64,000 nucleotides of DNA from an uncultured Bacteroides sp. (GCF_963677715.1 NZ_OY782493.1:648321-712320); one strand, 5' to 3'; positions 17,335-28,890 are shown, counted from the stretch's first letter. Notes: generated from the sequence alone by a model not told the origin. Made by a program: numbers and translations.

Positions 17335-17727
17335 GCTAAAGGTTTTTCTGATTACATTTGAACGTTATACTTATAAAGTAGTTCTGTAATAATTTTATTC
17401 ACACAAATATATTCATTTTTGCTATTTTAGGCAAATAGGTTTTAACATTCAATTTTATAGATGTTATATATCTAATATTCAATATATTATGTATGTTATT
17501 TAAATTTATAGTTAATTTATATTTGAATTATCATTTGACAAATGTAACATGTTGGTTATGTTCTATATTAATATAAATATAACGTACTTATTATGAGTAT
17601 ATTACTTATTTTATATAAATAAATACTATATTGCATATTCTTATAATATTGATCTTTTTCAACGAATATATTTAATCAGGAGCTCTCTGTATTACATTTG
17701 TTATAGTATCTAATATTACAAATATAA

Positions 17728-17759
17728 TTTGCTTTTGTGATTTGGAATGTTTACTTTTG
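17728..17759 (+). promoter_or_regulatory. Distal promoter of the XRE regulator gene
   Basis: TTTG (17728-17731), 20 bases, then TACTTTTG (17752-17759): a full consensus match about 70 bases upstream of the ATG. Confidence 0.72.
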
Positions 17760-17783
17760 TATTCGCTGTTTTCGCACATTATT

Positions 17784-17815
17784 TTTGTGAATAATGGTAT
17801 TATAGAATATATTTG
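17784..17815 (+). promoter_or_regulatory. Proximal promoter of the XRE regulator gene
   Basis: TTTG (17784-17787), 20 bases, then TATATTTG (17808-17815). The predicted transcription start is only a few bases before the ATG at 17830, so this transcript would be nearly leaderless. It lies exactly 56 bases downstream of the distal promoter. Confidence 0.72.
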
Positions 17816-17829
17816 TAATAAAGTGAGGT

Positions 17830-18282
17830 ATGGAAATTAAAGACAGAATTAAGGTTATAATGGAAAGAGAGAATTTAGCTCCGGGTACCTTTGCCGAGAA
17901 CATAGGTATACAACAATCTACTCTTTCTCATATTTTGAATGGGCGTAACAATCCGAGTCTGGATGTTATAATGAAAGTGCATCAAAGATATAATTATATA
18001 AATTTAGAATGGCTATTGTATGGAATTGGCAATCTTGCCGAGAAAGGTTCTTCTACAACCGATTATTTGCCTTCTCTATTTGATGAGAATCTCTTAAATT
18101 CAACTCAGCGGTCAGATGATCCGGAATATCGCAAGGAAATAGCCTTTAAAACTTCTGAAAATGCTGCTAAAGAGACTGTAAAACAGGAAATTAGATATAT
18201 AGAACGACCTCTAAGGAAAATCACTGAAATAAGAATTTTTTTCGATGACAATACATACGAAACGTTCAAAGGTGAAAAATAA
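17830..18282 (+). CDS. XRE-family helix-turn-helix regulator
   Basis: A 150-residue protein. The N-terminal HTH_XRE domain spans about 5-60; its recognition region lies in FAENIGIQQSTLSHILNGRN, followed by NPSLDVIMKVHQRY. The remainder has a polar linker and a conserved-looking C-terminal strand region (ITEIRIFFDDNTYETFKGEK). There is no phage context here. It lies 76 bases before pyrK and behind two tandem promoters, so it may regulate itself or the pyrimidine genes; this is inference only. The palindromes upstream are candidate targets. Confidence 0.85.
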   Translation: MEIKDRIKVIMERENLAPGTFAENIGIQQSTLSHILNGRNNPSLDVIMKVHQRYNYINLEWLLYGIGNLAEKGSSTTDYLPSLFDENLLNSTQRSDDPEYRKEIAFKTSENAAKETVKQEIRYIERPLRKITEIRIFFDDNTYETFKGEK

Positions 18283-18358
18283 GTCGTAGTTCTGGCTTTT
18301 TGCGCATTTTCCTGTATCTTTGCCTAACGAATATGAATATACTCTCTTCTATAAATAC

Positions 18359-19135
18359 ATGAAAAAATTTATTCTAGACTTGATTGTCACAGAGAATGCT
18401 AAGTTGAGTGAAAACTATGTATTGCTTAAAATGACAGCTCAATCTCCGCTGCCTGATATGCTTCCGGGGCAATTCGCCGAATTATTAATTGACGGTTCAC
18501 AAAAAACTTTTTTGCGTCGCCCTATCTCTGTTAATTTCTTAGATAGAAAACGTAATGAAGTGTGGTTTTTAATCCAGATTGTGGGAGATGGAACGAAACA
18601 TCTTGCGGAGGTTACGCCAGGCAATAAGGTGAATGTTATACTTCCATTAGGCAACAGTTTTACTATGCCGCTAAAGCCTTCGGACAAACTTTTATTAGTG
18701 GGTGGAGGCGTTGGTACTGCTCCTATGCTTTATCTGGGAGAGCAATTAGCTGCCAACGGCAGTAAACCAACTTTTTTATTAGGTGCCAGAAGCGATAAAG
18801 ATTTGCTGCAACTAGATAAATTTGCTGCTTATGGTACTGTTTATGCTACTACTGAAGATGGAAGTTACGGTGAAAAAGGGTATGTAACCCAACATTCTGT
18901 TTTAAACGAGAGAGAGTTTGAACAGATTTACACTTGTGGCCCAAAGCCTATGATGATGGCTGTTGCTAAATATGCAAAAAATAGAAATATAGCTTGTGAG
19001 GTTTCTCTTGAAAACACAATGGCATGTGGTATAGGTGTATGTCTTTGTTGTGTGGAGAACACGACTGAAGGGCATCTGTGTGTGTGTAAAGAAGGGCCCG
19101 TTTTTAATATCAATAAACTATTATGGCAAATTTAA
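18359..19135 (+). CDS. pyrK: Dihydroorotate dehydrogenase B, electron-transfer subunit
   Basis: FAD and [2Fe-2S] subunit that passes electrons from dihydroorotate oxidation (PyrD) to NAD+. The 258-residue protein shows the FAD-binding RRPIS at 53-57, the nucleotide-binding GGGVGTAPM at 115-123 and the C-terminal cluster motif with Cys223, Cys228, Cys231 and Cys243. The start at 18359 is chosen over an upstream in-frame codon because [10 protein letters not shown] is the standard PyrK N-terminus. A TATCTTTG box at 18315-18322 suggests its own promoter. Its last 13 bases overlap the start of pyrD, so the two are translationally coupled. Confidence 0.95.
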   Translation: MKKFILDLIVTENAKLSENYVLLKMTAQSPLPDMLPGQFAELLIDGSQKTFLRRPISVNFLDRKRNEVWFLIQIVGDGTKHLAEVTPGNKVNVILPLGNSFTMPLKPSDKLLLVGGGVGTAPMLYLGEQLAANGSKPTFLLGARSDKDLLQLDKFAAYGTVYATTEDGSYGEKGYVTQHSVLNEREFEQIYTCGPKPMMMAVAKYAKNRNIACEVSLENTMACGIGVCLCCVENTTEGHLCVCKEGPVFNINKLLWQI

Positions 19136-20034
19136 GTGTAAATATAGGCGAATTAAAAATGAAAAACCCGGTGATGACTGCATCGGGAACTTTTGGGTAC
19201 GGCGAAGAGCTTGTCGATTTTCTTGATATTGAGCGAATAGGCGGTATTATTGTAAAAGGTACTACTCTTCACGAGCGTGAAGGTAATCCTTATCCACGCA
19301 TGGCAGAGACACCTTCGGGCATGTTAAATGCTGTGGGACTTCAGAATAAGGGGGTAACTTACTTTGCGGAACATATTTATCCTCGCATTAAGGGTTTTAA
19401 TACAAATGTAATAGTGAATGTATCGGGTTCTACGGTAGATGATTATGTAAAAACTGCTGAAATTATTAATGAACTTGACAATATTTCTGCTATAGAGTTA
19501 AACATATCTTGTCCCAATGTAAAAGAGGGAGGTATGGCTTTTGGAGTGACAAGGTCAGGAGCATCAAATGTTGTTAAAGCTGTTCGTGAGGTTTACAAAA
19601 AGACACTTATCGTGAAACTTTCTCCGAATGTAACTGATATTACTGAAATAGCTCGTTCGGCAGAAGATAGTGGTGCAGATAGTGTATCACTAATCAATAC
19701 TTTATTGGGAATGGCCATTGATGCAGAGCGTAGATGCCCTGTACTCTCTACTATTACTGGCGGATTATCGGGGCCTGCAGTGAAACCAATCGCTTTACGT
19801 ATGGTTTGGCAAGTGGCTAATTCAGTAAAAATACCTGTCATAGGTATGGGGGGGATAATGGATGGTAAAGATGCGGTGGAATTTTTACTTGCCGGAGCAT
19901 CTGCTATTCAAATTGGAACAGCAAACTTTATTGATCCTACGGTAGCTATAAAGGTAGAAGAATATATTAATAGTTATTTGGAGAGGCATCATTTTAAGTC
20001 TGTAACTGATATTATTGGTGCGCTTGAGGTATAG
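19123..20034 (+). CDS. pyrD: Dihydroorotate dehydrogenase B, catalytic subunit
   Basis: FMN enzyme that oxidises dihydroorotate to orotate in de novo pyrimidine synthesis. It is class 1B, as shown by the paired pyrK. The 303-residue barrel has [11 protein letters not shown] (19-29), [10 protein letters not shown] (69-78), [14 protein letters not shown] (124-137, with Cys130 as the catalytic base), and the FMN-phosphate region [18 protein letters not shown] near the C-terminus. It overlaps pyrK by 13 bases. A hairpin with a T-run ends the unit. Confidence 0.96.
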   Translation: MANLSVNIGELKMKNPVMTASGTFGYGEELVDFLDIERIGGIIVKGTTLHEREGNPYPRMAETPSGMLNAVGLQNKGVTYFAEHIYPRIKGFNTNVIVNVSGSTVDDYVKTAEIINELDNISAIELNISCPNVKEGGMAFGVTRSGASNVVKAVREVYKKTLIVKLSPNVTDITEIARSAEDSGADSVSLINTLLGMAIDAERRCPVLSTITGGLSGPAVKPIALRMVWQVANSVKIPVIGMGGIMDGKDAVEFLLAGASAIQIGTANFIDPTVAIKVEEYINSYLERHHFKSVTDIIGALEV

Positions 20035-20104
20035 TTCCTATCATATCTTATCTATTCGCATTTATTTTTATATAAATGAGTAAAATATTTACCCATAATA
20101 AAAG

Positions 20105-20141
20105 AGCATTACTGAAGATTTAATTAGGTGATGCTTTTTTC
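20105..20141 (+). terminator. Terminator after pyrD
   Basis: AGCATTAC (20105-20112) pairs with GTGATGCT (20128-20135), with one wobble, and a T6 run follows. Confidence 0.75.
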
Positions 20142-20188
20142 TTTTATATATTAATCCGAAAATAATATAATGGTAAAAATTATAATAA

Positions 20189-20229
20189 TTTAAAAGGATA
20201 TGCCTATTTGTAATGCATATCCTTTTAAA
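20189..20229 (-). terminator. Terminator after trmD
   Basis: Arms 20189-20203 and 20215-20229 form a perfect 15-bp stem around AAGGATATGC/GCATATCCTT with an 11-base loop. It lies 27 bases past the trmD stop and is flanked by A/T runs. Confidence 0.78.
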
Positions 20230-20256
20230 TTTATTATAGTAAAATATTTTTTGTAA

Positions 20257-20934
20257 TTAATCTTCTAGCAAGTCCGGTCGAAGTTGTTTGGTGCGTTCTA
20301 AAGATTGTTGCAACTCCCATTCTTTAATTTTAGCTTCATGCCCTGAGAGAAGAATATCAGGTACCTTCCATCCGTTATATTCTGCCGGACGGGTATAAAC
20401 AGGTGCAGCAAGTAGGTTGTCTTGAAAAGAGTCTGAAAGAGCTGATTGCTCATCGGATATAACGCCTGGAATTATTCTTATTATTGCATCTGTCATCACA
20501 GCGGCAGCGAGCTCACCACCAGTCAAAACATAGTCGCCAATGCTAATTTCTTTTGTTATAAAATGCTCACGGATACGATAATCTATTCCCTTAAAATGCC
20601 CGCATAGGATGATCAAATTACCTGTTAAAGAGAGCGAGTTAGCCATTTGCTGGTTAAATAGCTCACCGTCAGGAGTCGTGAATATAACTTCATCATATTC
20701 ACGTTCTGCTTTTAAGGAGTTGATGCAACGCTCAATAGGTTCAATTTTCATAACCATTCCCGCAAATCCTCCAAAAGGATAATCATCAACGCGACGATAT
20801 TTATCTTCTGTATAATCACGAAGATTATGAAGATGAATTTCGGCAAGTCTCTTATTTTGAGCACGCTTCATAATGGAACAATTGAAGAAACCCTCAATCA
20901 TCTCCGGAAGAACTGTTATAATATCAATGCGCAT
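20257..20934 (-). CDS. trmD: tRNA (guanine-37-N1)-methyltransferase
   Basis: SAM-dependent methyltransferase that makes m1G37 next to the anticodon, which prevents frameshifting. The 225-residue protein shows the SPOUT knot typical of Trm[18 protein letters not shown] at the start, [20 protein letters not shown] (about 45-64), [12 protein letters not shown] and [20 protein letters not shown] (about 131-150). The C-terminal domain contains [16 protein letters not shown]. It is monocistronic and is read towards pyrD. A TACTTTTG box (minus strand 20952-20959) lies just upstream. Confidence 0.96.
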   Translation of the reverse strand: MRIDIITVLPEMIEGFFNCSIMKRAQNKRLAEIHLHNLRDYTEDKYRRVDDYPFGGFAGMVMKIEPIERCINSLKAEREYDEVIFTTPDGELFNQQMANSLSLTGNLIILCGHFKGIDYRIREHFITKEISIGDYVLTGGELAAAVMTDAIIRIIPGVISDEQSALSDSFQDNLLAAPVYTRPAEYNGWKVPDILLSGHEAKIKEWELQQSLERTKQLRPDLLED

Positions 20935-21006
20935 ATGTCTTTAATTTCTTGCAAAAGTACAAATATTCAAAGATAAACATGTATTTTTGTCTGAAACAAT
21001 GTTTGA

Positions 21007-23007
<2,001 letters not shown>

Positions 23008-23110
23008 CATTTTTATATTGCAGGCTTATTTTATATATCATAAAAGTAGGCGAAAGAGAAAATATTTGTACTTTTGCAATCATATTATTAAGAGATCATT
23101 ATTAATACTC

Positions 23111-24004
23111 ATGATACAAACGAAATTGAAAGGAATGGGGGTAGCGTTGATTACTCCTTTCAAGGAGGATGAAAGCGTTGACTATGATGCACTGATGCGA
23201 TTGGTGGACTATTTACTCCAAAATAATGCGGATTTTTTATGTGTGTTGGGAACAACGGCTGAAACGCCAACACTGACAGAAGAAGAAAAGAAGAAGATAA
23301 AAAAAACTGTAATTGAGCGAGTGAATGGTAGAATACCCATCTTACTTGGAGTGGGCGGTAATAATACCAGGGCTGTTGCTGAAACTTTAAAAAATGACGA
23401 TTTTACAGGTGTCGATGCTGTTTTATCTGTGGTCCCTTATTATAATAAGCCTTCTCAAGAGGGTATTTATCAACATTATAAAGTCATCTCTGAAGCTACT
23501 GAACTACCTATCGTACTTTATAATGTGCCGGGAAGAACAGGAGTTAACATGACAGCTGAAACGACTTTGCGAATAGCACGAGACTTTACTAATGTTGTGG
23601 CTATAAAAGAAGCTTCTGGAAATATTACACAAATGGATGACATTATCAAAAATAAGCCATCTAACTTTGATGTTATTTCGGGAGATGACGGAATTACTTT
23701 CCCATTGATAACGCTTGGTGCTGTAGGGGTTATTTCTGTTATAGGTAATGCATTCCCTCGTGAGTTTAGCCGCATGACTCGTCTTGCATTGCAAGGAGAT
23801 TTCGCTAATGCTTTGGCTATTCATCACAAGTTTACAGAGTTATTCAATTTACTTTTTGTCGATGGTAATCCGGCGGGTGTTAAGTCGATGCTGAATGCGA
23901 TGGGAATGATTGATAATAAGTTACGACTACCTCTGGTCCCTACCAGAATTACTACTTTTGAGTCTATTCGTAAAGTACTAAATGAATTAAATATAAAGTG
24001 TTGA
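23111..24004 (+). CDS. dapA: 4-hydroxy-tetrahydrodipicolinate synthase
   Basis: Condenses pyruvate with aspartate semialdehyde, the first committed step to lysine and diaminopimelate. The ATG at 23111 gives 297 residues of normal length; the frame is open further upstream, but those codons are unlike the family. Key residues are the Schiff-base Lys166 in VAIKEASGN, Tyr137 in YNVPGRTG with Arg142, and the Thr pair in LGTTAETPTL (46-55). SVVPYYNKPSQEGIYQHY is also diagnostic. A TACTTTTG box at 23069-23076 suggests its own promoter, and a hairpin follows the stop. Confidence 0.96.
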   Translation: MIQTKLKGMGVALITPFKEDESVDYDALMRLVDYLLQNNADFLCVLGTTAETPTLTEEEKKKIKKTVIERVNGRIPILLGVGGNNTRAVAETLKNDDFTGVDAVLSVVPYYNKPSQEGIYQHYKVISEATELPIVLYNVPGRTGVNMTAETTLRIARDFTNVVAIKEASGNITQMDDIIKNKPSNFDVISGDDGITFPLITLGAVGVISVIGNAFPREFSRMTRLALQGDFANALAIHHKFTELFNLLFVDGNPAGVKSMLNAMGMIDNKLRLPLVPTRITTFESIRKVLNELNIKC

Positions 24005-24045
24005 TGACGCGATTCTGGACTAGAAGTAGTTCATTATTTATTAAA

Positions 24046-24085
24046 TCACAAAAGAGAATGTCTTTTTAGGCATTCTCTTTTGTGA
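24046..24085. terminator. Hairpin terminator shared by dapA and the tRNA-Arg genes
   Basis: Arms 24046-24060 and 24071-24085 form a perfect 15-bp stem (TCACAAAAGAGAATG and its complement) with a 10-base loop. On the minus strand the first arm begins inside the last bases of tRNA-Arg, so the terminator abuts the mature tRNA 3' end. Confidence 0.75.
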
Positions 24086-24156
24086 CCGCGACAGGATTCA
24101 AACCTGTAACCTGCTGATCCGTAGTCAGCTACTCTATTCAGTTGAGCTACGCGGCC
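24083..24156 (-). tRNA. tRNA-Arg (anticodon ACG), downstream copy
   Basis: A 74-base cloverleaf. The acceptor stem GGCCGCG pairs with CGCGGTC; the D-arm contains TAGCTCA; the anticodon stem GCTGA/TCAGC frames the loop CTACGGA, giving ACG; the T-loop is GTTTGAATC. The discriminator is A and CCA is not fully encoded. The sequence is identical to the copy 90 bases away, and both are read from one upstream promoter. Confidence 0.95.
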
Positions 24157-24172
24157 ATTTGTTAACAAAAAG

Positions 24173-24246
24173 TGACCGCGACAGGATTCAAACCTGTAAC
24201 CTGCTGATCCGTAGTCAGCTACTCTATTCAGTTGAGCTACGCGGCC
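24173..24246 (-). tRNA. tRNA-Arg (anticodon ACG), promoter-proximal copy
   Basis: Identical in sequence to the neighbouring tRNA-Arg, including the bases that flank its 5' end. Only 16 bases separate the two genes. The ACG anticodon reads CGN codons once adenosine is modified to inosine. Confidence 0.95.
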
Positions 24247-24262
24247 ATTTGTTTAACGGGTG

Positions 24263-24293
24263 CAAAGATACAGCCTTTTTCTGAATTAACAAA
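24263..24293 (-). promoter_or_regulatory. Promoter of the tandem tRNA-Arg genes
   Basis: On the minus strand TTTG (24290-24293), 19 bases, then TATCTTTG (24263-24270). The start site would be about 10 bases before the first tRNA. Confidence 0.85.
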
Positions 24294-24318
24294 TCTTTGG
24301 CGGGTTTTTTCGTGAGAA

Positions 24319-26616
24319 TTACTCGATAAAACGGTAATTGAACAACTGCCAACCTAGTGTTAAGCCAACATTCCAATCTTTACTTGGTGAGCTATAATGA
24401 TTTACATATGCAGAGATAGATCCAAAAGATAATTGACATACAATGGACACTTCACCCAGGTATTCAAATTCTGAAAATGATTTCCCATAATATGCTTTTT
24501 TAATTGAATTTTGTTTGATGGGGAAAATGGGGATAAACCCATAAAATTCACCTCTAATATGAAATAGATCATTTAGGCGCACTATTGGTTTTATTCCAGC
24601 AGCAAAGTACTGATTGGCCCGAAAAGCTTCATTGTAAGTCAATTTACTATGAGGCGTTGGGGAAAATTCTCCTGCTTGAAGTAATGTAGCCGTATAATTT
24701 TCAGAGAAGTTTTTTGATGAAATTAATCCATTGACATACCAACCCAAAGTAAAGTTTGGTGCAATTTTATGATATTTTTCTCTTGTATACGAAAGCTGTA
24801 ACCAGGAATGTCTTTTCTCATATTTAGCTTGTGTGTCGGTTGAGTTTCCAGGATGATAATACTCTTTTCCTGTATATATTTGAGCAATTAAAGCTTCTCT
24901 ATATCCTCGAGTTGAGAATTGACGAGCGTTAAGCGTGCTTCCGTTAAAACTAATAGATCCGCCATAAAGATTATATATACTTTTATCATCTTTATCTTTG
25001 TCAAAATCTATTATATTGCTTTGATAGTATTGATCTTCAAATCGAGCCATTCCAACTCCAAATTCGGCTCTTTTGCTAGAAAGGAATGGAAGTGCTACTA
25101 TCATTTTCATAAAACGTTCGTCTTTACTATTAAAAGCCGGTATATCTCTATTGGAAAATAGTTTATCTTTTTTAAAATAATCAAATGTACTTATTGAAGC
25201 TATAAAACGATAAGAGGTAGGCATAGTAGTGGGAAAATCTACTTTGGCCATTAATTGAAGATTATTATATATTTTACCCACTTGACCGTCAAAAGTTAAT
25301 TCTTTTGAGTAGTAGTTGAGATCTTGAAACGCTAGCCCAAAATATATTTGATTAGAATTTGTAGTTGATACATTGCCGCCAACACGAATTGAAAAATTAT
25401 CCTCCATTTTTACATTAAGATGTAGATCGTAAGTTTTGTCGTTAGGGTTATAGATGGCATGAGGGATTATTTCAGAAATAATATTATCAGAAAGAAGGCG
25501 AAAATAGCCTCGTTTCAAATCTTCATAAGTAAATTCTTTATTATCCGATTCATGAAATTCTTTTTTAATATATATTTGTTGTTGTGCATTGGCGCCCTCA
25601 ATAAAAATATTTTTAAAGCGCAATTTTGGATAATTACTTTTATAAACCAAACGTCTTAAACGAATATTATCAGCATTCACTCTTCGAGGTATTCGGCTTT
25701 TTATAGAATCCATAAGACTCATTGTACGGTCATAGCCTATCTTCTCTAATTCGTCTATTCGTTGAAAATCTAACAAGTTAACATCTCCATATTTAAAAGT
25801 CATTACTATTCCCGCTGAATCGGGTATTGAATAATCGGTCTTTTGCATAACCATATTTTCTATTTGACTCATTAAATCGTTCTCATCCGGTTTTGTAGGA
25901 TTTTTGGCTACCACACTGCCTATTATTATATCTGGATTAAAGTCATTTCGCATTACATCCGTTGGAAAATTATTATAGATTCCGCCGTCGTAGGCCAAAA
26001 CGCTATCTATTTTAATGGGCTTAAAAACGAATGGGAAGCTCATCGAGGCACGTACTGCATCTCCCAGATCTCCTTTTCTGAGAATTATTTGTTTTTTATT
26101 ATAAACATCGGACGCAACGCAGCGAAAAGGGATAAATAATTTATTGAAATTTCCTCCACAAGCTGCTGTGGCTCGTGCAAATAGATCAATAAACACTAAA
26201 TTCATTTGTATTGGATTAATAACACTTGTAGGAAGAAACTGTGGTTTTACATTTAATGAATCTTTAAAAGAAAGACGAATATTAAAAAATTCAGGAGTAG
26301 GGCGATTCTTTTTGAAGTAGTAAATATAATTCTCTTCTACTTGGCCGGAATACCACCGTTTAAAGTCATCGGATCGCAATAGTGCTTCCATTTCATCAGG
26401 AGAATATCCCATAGCATATAATGAACCTATAATTGCTCCCATTGATGTACCGGCAATATAATCTATAGGTATATTGTTCTCTTCTAATGCTCTAATGATG
26501 CCGATATGCGTGAGACCTTTTGCGCCACCACCACTTAACACGAGCCCTACTTTTTGAGCATTAGCAGTTGCTAGGATAAAAATATTGCAGAGGAAGAGCA
26601 AAAAGATTTTCTTCAT
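24319..26616 (-). CDS. Patatin-like phospholipase with outer-membrane barrel
   Basis: A 765-residue protein with a signal peptide (MKKIFLLFLCNIFILATANA). The patatin domain follows: oxyanion-hole GGGAKG at 29-34, nucleophile Ser58 in GTSMG, and the dyad Asp in LAYDGGIYNNFP. A POTRA-like segment (about 340-415, GYFRLLSDNIISEIIPHAIY) leads to a C-terminal beta-barrel of about 350 residues ending LGWQLFNYRFIE. This is the RssA/PlpD-like fusion known as type Vd in Pseudomonas; Bacteroidota homologues keep the barrel. The predicted activity is phospholipase A on membrane lipids, with the patatin domain exported. The start at 26616 is chosen because it opens the signal peptide; a start 10 codons upstream would not. 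Confidence 0.9.
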   Translation of the reverse strand: MKKIFLLFLCNIFILATANAQKVGLVLSGGGAKGLTHIGIIRALEENNIPIDYIAGTSMGAIIGSLYAMGYSPDEMEALLRSDDFKRWYSGQVEENYIYYFKKNRPTPEFFNIRLSFKDSLNVKPQFLPTSVINPIQMNLVFIDLFARATAACGGNFNKLFIPFRCVASDVYNKKQIILRKGDLGDAVRASMSFPFVFKPIKIDSVLAYDGGIYNNFPTDVMRNDFNPDIIIGSVVAKNPTKPDENDLMSQIENMVMQKTDYSIPDSAGIVMTFKYGDVNLLDFQRIDELEKIGYDRTMSLMDSIKSRIPRRVNADNIRLRRLVYKSNYPKLRFKNIFIEGANAQQQIYIKKEFHESDNKEFTYEDLKRGYFRLLSDNIISEIIPHAIYNPNDKTYDLHLNVKMEDNFSIRVGGNVSTTNSNQIYFGLAFQDLNYYSKELTFDGQVGKIYNNLQLMAKVDFPTTMPTSYRFIASISTFDYFKKDKLFSNRDIPAFNSKDERFMKMIVALPFLSSKRAEFGVGMARFEDQYYQSNIIDFDKDKDDKSIYNLYGGSISFNGSTLNARQFSTRGYREALIAQIYTGKEYYHPGNSTDTQAKYEKRHSWLQLSYTREKYHKIAPNFTLGWYVNGLISSKNFSENYTATLLQAGEFSPTPHSKLTYNEAFRANQYFAAGIKPIVRLNDLFHIRGEFYGFIPIFPIKQNSIKKAYYGKSFSEFEYLGEVSIVCQLSFGSISAYVNHYSSPSKDWNVGLTLGWQLFNYRFIE

Positions 26617-26714
26617 AAGTATGTGACATTTTTTAGCCGTTATCATTCTTCACTGAACAAACCCAAATTTATAGTTTTTTTTTTGATTAGTCTTTTTAAA
26701 TTTGAATTATTCAA

Positions 26715-26752
26715 TAAAAAAAGCATTGCACGTTTAAGAAAACGGCAATGCT
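26715..26752 (-). terminator. Terminator after htpG
   Basis: AGCATTGC at 26722-26729 pairs with GCAATGCT at 26745-26752, with an inner CGTTT/AAACG extension; a run of T follows on the minus strand. Confidence 0.78.
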
Positions 26753-26788
26753 CTAATAATTAAATTATTTTGATTTGAATTCAAGTCA

Positions 26789-28834
26789 TTAAATAAATTC
26801 AATGCTCCTTTTTACAAAATTATTTAATTCTTCGCCTTTAAGCATGCTATTTTGTAATAATGCAAGGTCTATGAGTTGGCGAACTATTTTATTTTTGTTG
26901 GCATAGTCTATAAAGATAAGTTCCTTTTTCTTCTTTAATTCTTCGCCTTGTTTATCTAAGTCACTTAATTCATCTTTTTCAGCTGTGGAAATTTCTTCGT
27001 CTTTTTTCCCTTCTTGCCTTTTTTTCAAATCATTGCGGTGGTTGGTCACTGTATCTAGTTCTGCCTGAATCGATGCTGTTAATGGGTCGCACTCTCTTTC
27101 TTCATCAGTTAATACGTCTTTTATTAGCTTATGATCTGTATTTAGAACAATATTGAACATATCAGGCATTTCGCCGTAAAAACTCATACCTGCCTGTATG
27201 TTAGCCATTTCTTTCATACGACGCATATATTCACTTTGAGTAATTACTACAGGGGCACTGTTTTCTCCTAAGTTTTGCACTACCACGTTAAATTCTTTTT
27301 TCTCAACTTTGGGTAGTTGGCTTTTGAAAGCTATTGTAATTGCATCTTGTTTATTTGCTTCGAGTATATTCTCTTTTTTGTCTTCTTTCACAATAAGGTT
27401 GTCAATCACATCGCTGTCTACGCGGGTAAACTGCGATTTCTCGAACTTTTGCTCTAGCGTGCTAACCAAGGCTATATCGAGTTGTCCATTCATTAGCAAT
27501 ACATTGTATCCTTTATTCTTAGCCGTTTCTATATAGCTATATTGCTCATCTTTATTGCTTGCGTATAAGTAAATGAGGTTTCCTTCTTTGTTTGTTTGAT
27601 TATCTTTTATTAGAGTTTTATATTCTTCAAATGTATAGAATTTACCATCTGTATCAGTAAATAAAGAAAACTTTTCTGCCTTTTCATAGAAATCATCTTG
27701 AGTGAGCATTCCGTAGTTAATGAATATTTTTAAATCATTCCATTTTTCTTCGAATTCTTTGCGTTCATTTTTAAATATAGATTGTAGTCTGTCTGATACT
27801 TTTTTAGAAATATGAGATGATATTTTTTTTACGTTAGAGTCACTTTGCAGGTATGAACGAGAGACGTTTAATGGAATGTCAGGAGAATCAATTACGCCGT
27901 GCATTAATGTCAGAAAATCAGGAACTATACCTTCAACAGAGTCTGTTACATACACTTGATTACAGTATAATTGAATTTTATTTTTATTTAAATCAATATT
28001 GTTTTTAACTTTTGGAAAATAGAGAATTCCTGTTAAATGGAATGGGTAATCTACATTTAGATGAATCCAAAATAAGGGTTCATCGGACATGGGGTAAAGA
28101 TCACTGTAGAATTTTTTGTAATCTTCATCTTTAAGTTCACTTGGCTTACGAGTCCACAATGGGTTGGTTTCATTAATAATATTGTCTTCCGCGGTTTCTA
28201 CCTGTTTGCTATCTTTCCATTCTTTCTTTTTGCCAAAAGCTATGGGGACAGGCAAAAAACTGCAATATTTTTTTAATAAAGATGAAATTCGGGCTTCTTC
28301 CAAAAATTCTTTGCAGTCATCATCAATATATAATACAATATCTGTTCCACGGTCAGTTTTGTCTGCATCAGAAATTGTAAATTCAGGACTACCGTCGCAG
28401 CTCCATTTTATAGCTTGTGCGCCTTCTTTATACGATTTTGTGATGATCTCAACCTTTTTAGAAACCATGAATGAAGAATAAAAACCGAGTCCGAAATGAC
28501 CAATGATAGCATTGGCATCATTTTTATATTTCTCTAAGAAATCATTAGCACCAGAAAAGGCAATCTGATTGATATATTTGTCGATTTCTTCAGCACTTAA
28601 GCCAATACCTCTATCGGATATTGTAATTGTATCTTTACCTAAAGATACCCTAACAGTCAAATCACCTAATTCACCCTTAAAATCACCTAAAGAAGACAGC
28701 GTTTTTAGCTTTTGGCTGGCATCAACAGCATTAGATACTATTTCCCGTAGAAAAATTTCATGATCACTATATAAGAACTTTTTAATAACGGGGAAAATAT
28801 TCTCAGTTGTTACCCCAATATTTCCTTTTTGCAT
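26789..28834 (-). CDS. htpG: Chaperone HtpG (Hsp90)
   Basis: Cytosolic ATP-dependent dimeric chaperone. The 681-residue protein opens with the GHKL ATPase domain: Glu31 and Asn35 in FLREIVSNAVDAS, ISDRGIGLS at 72-80 and the lid glycines in GHFGLGFYSSF at 112-122. The middle domain includes the catalytic-loop Arg region SRSYLQSDSNVKKIS, and a highly charged linker precedes the C-terminal dimerisation part (ALLQNSMLKGEELNNFVKR). The gene is monocistronic between its own upstream gap and a terminator, next to clpC, so two stress-response ATPases lie side by side. Confidence 0.96.
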   Translation of the reverse strand: MQKGNIGVTTENIFPVIKKFLYSDHEIFLREIVSNAVDASQKLKTLSSLGDFKGELGDLTVRVSLGKDTITISDRGIGLSAEEIDKYINQIAFSGANDFLEKYKNDANAIIGHFGLGFYSSFMVSKKVEIITKSYKEGAQAIKWSCDGSPEFTISDADKTDRGTDIVLYIDDDCKEFLEEARISSLLKKYCSFLPVPIAFGKKKEWKDSKQVETAEDNIINETNPLWTRKPSELKDEDYKKFYSDLYPMSDEPLFWIHLNVDYPFHLTGILYFPKVKNNIDLNKNKIQLYCNQVYVTDSVEGIVPDFLTLMHGVIDSPDIPLNVSRSYLQSDSNVKKISSHISKKVSDRLQSIFKNERKEFEEKWNDLKIFINYGMLTQDDFYEKAEKFSLFTDTDGKFYTFEEYKTLIKDNQTNKEGNLIYLYASNKDEQYSYIETAKNKGYNVLLMNGQLDIALVSTLEQKFEKSQFTRVDSDVIDNLIVKEDKKENILEANKQDAITIAFKSQLPKVEKKEFNVVVQNLGENSAPVVITQSEYMRRMKEMANIQAGMSFYGEMPDMFNIVLNTDHKLIKDVLTDEERECDPLTASIQAELDTVTNHRNDLKKRQEGKKDEEISTAEKDELSDLDKQGEELKKKKELIFIDYANKNKIVRQLIDLALLQNSMLKGEELNNFVKRSIEFI

Positions 28835-28890
28835 AATAAAATATTTTTATTTATTTAGACTAGTACTGATATTTTTATTTCTATAAGGAC

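Larger units (their letters stand above)
16810..17829. other. 1-kb AT-rich non-coding region upstream of the XRE-pyrKD genes
   Basis: No open frame of gene quality was seen on either strand. The region is markedly richer in A+T than its neighbours. It contains an inverted repeat at 17301-17334 and TACATTTG boxes at 17305-17312, 17353-17360 and 17693-17700 (plus strand) and 17539-17546 (minus strand). Two complete promoters stand just before the regulator gene. Confidence 0.7.
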
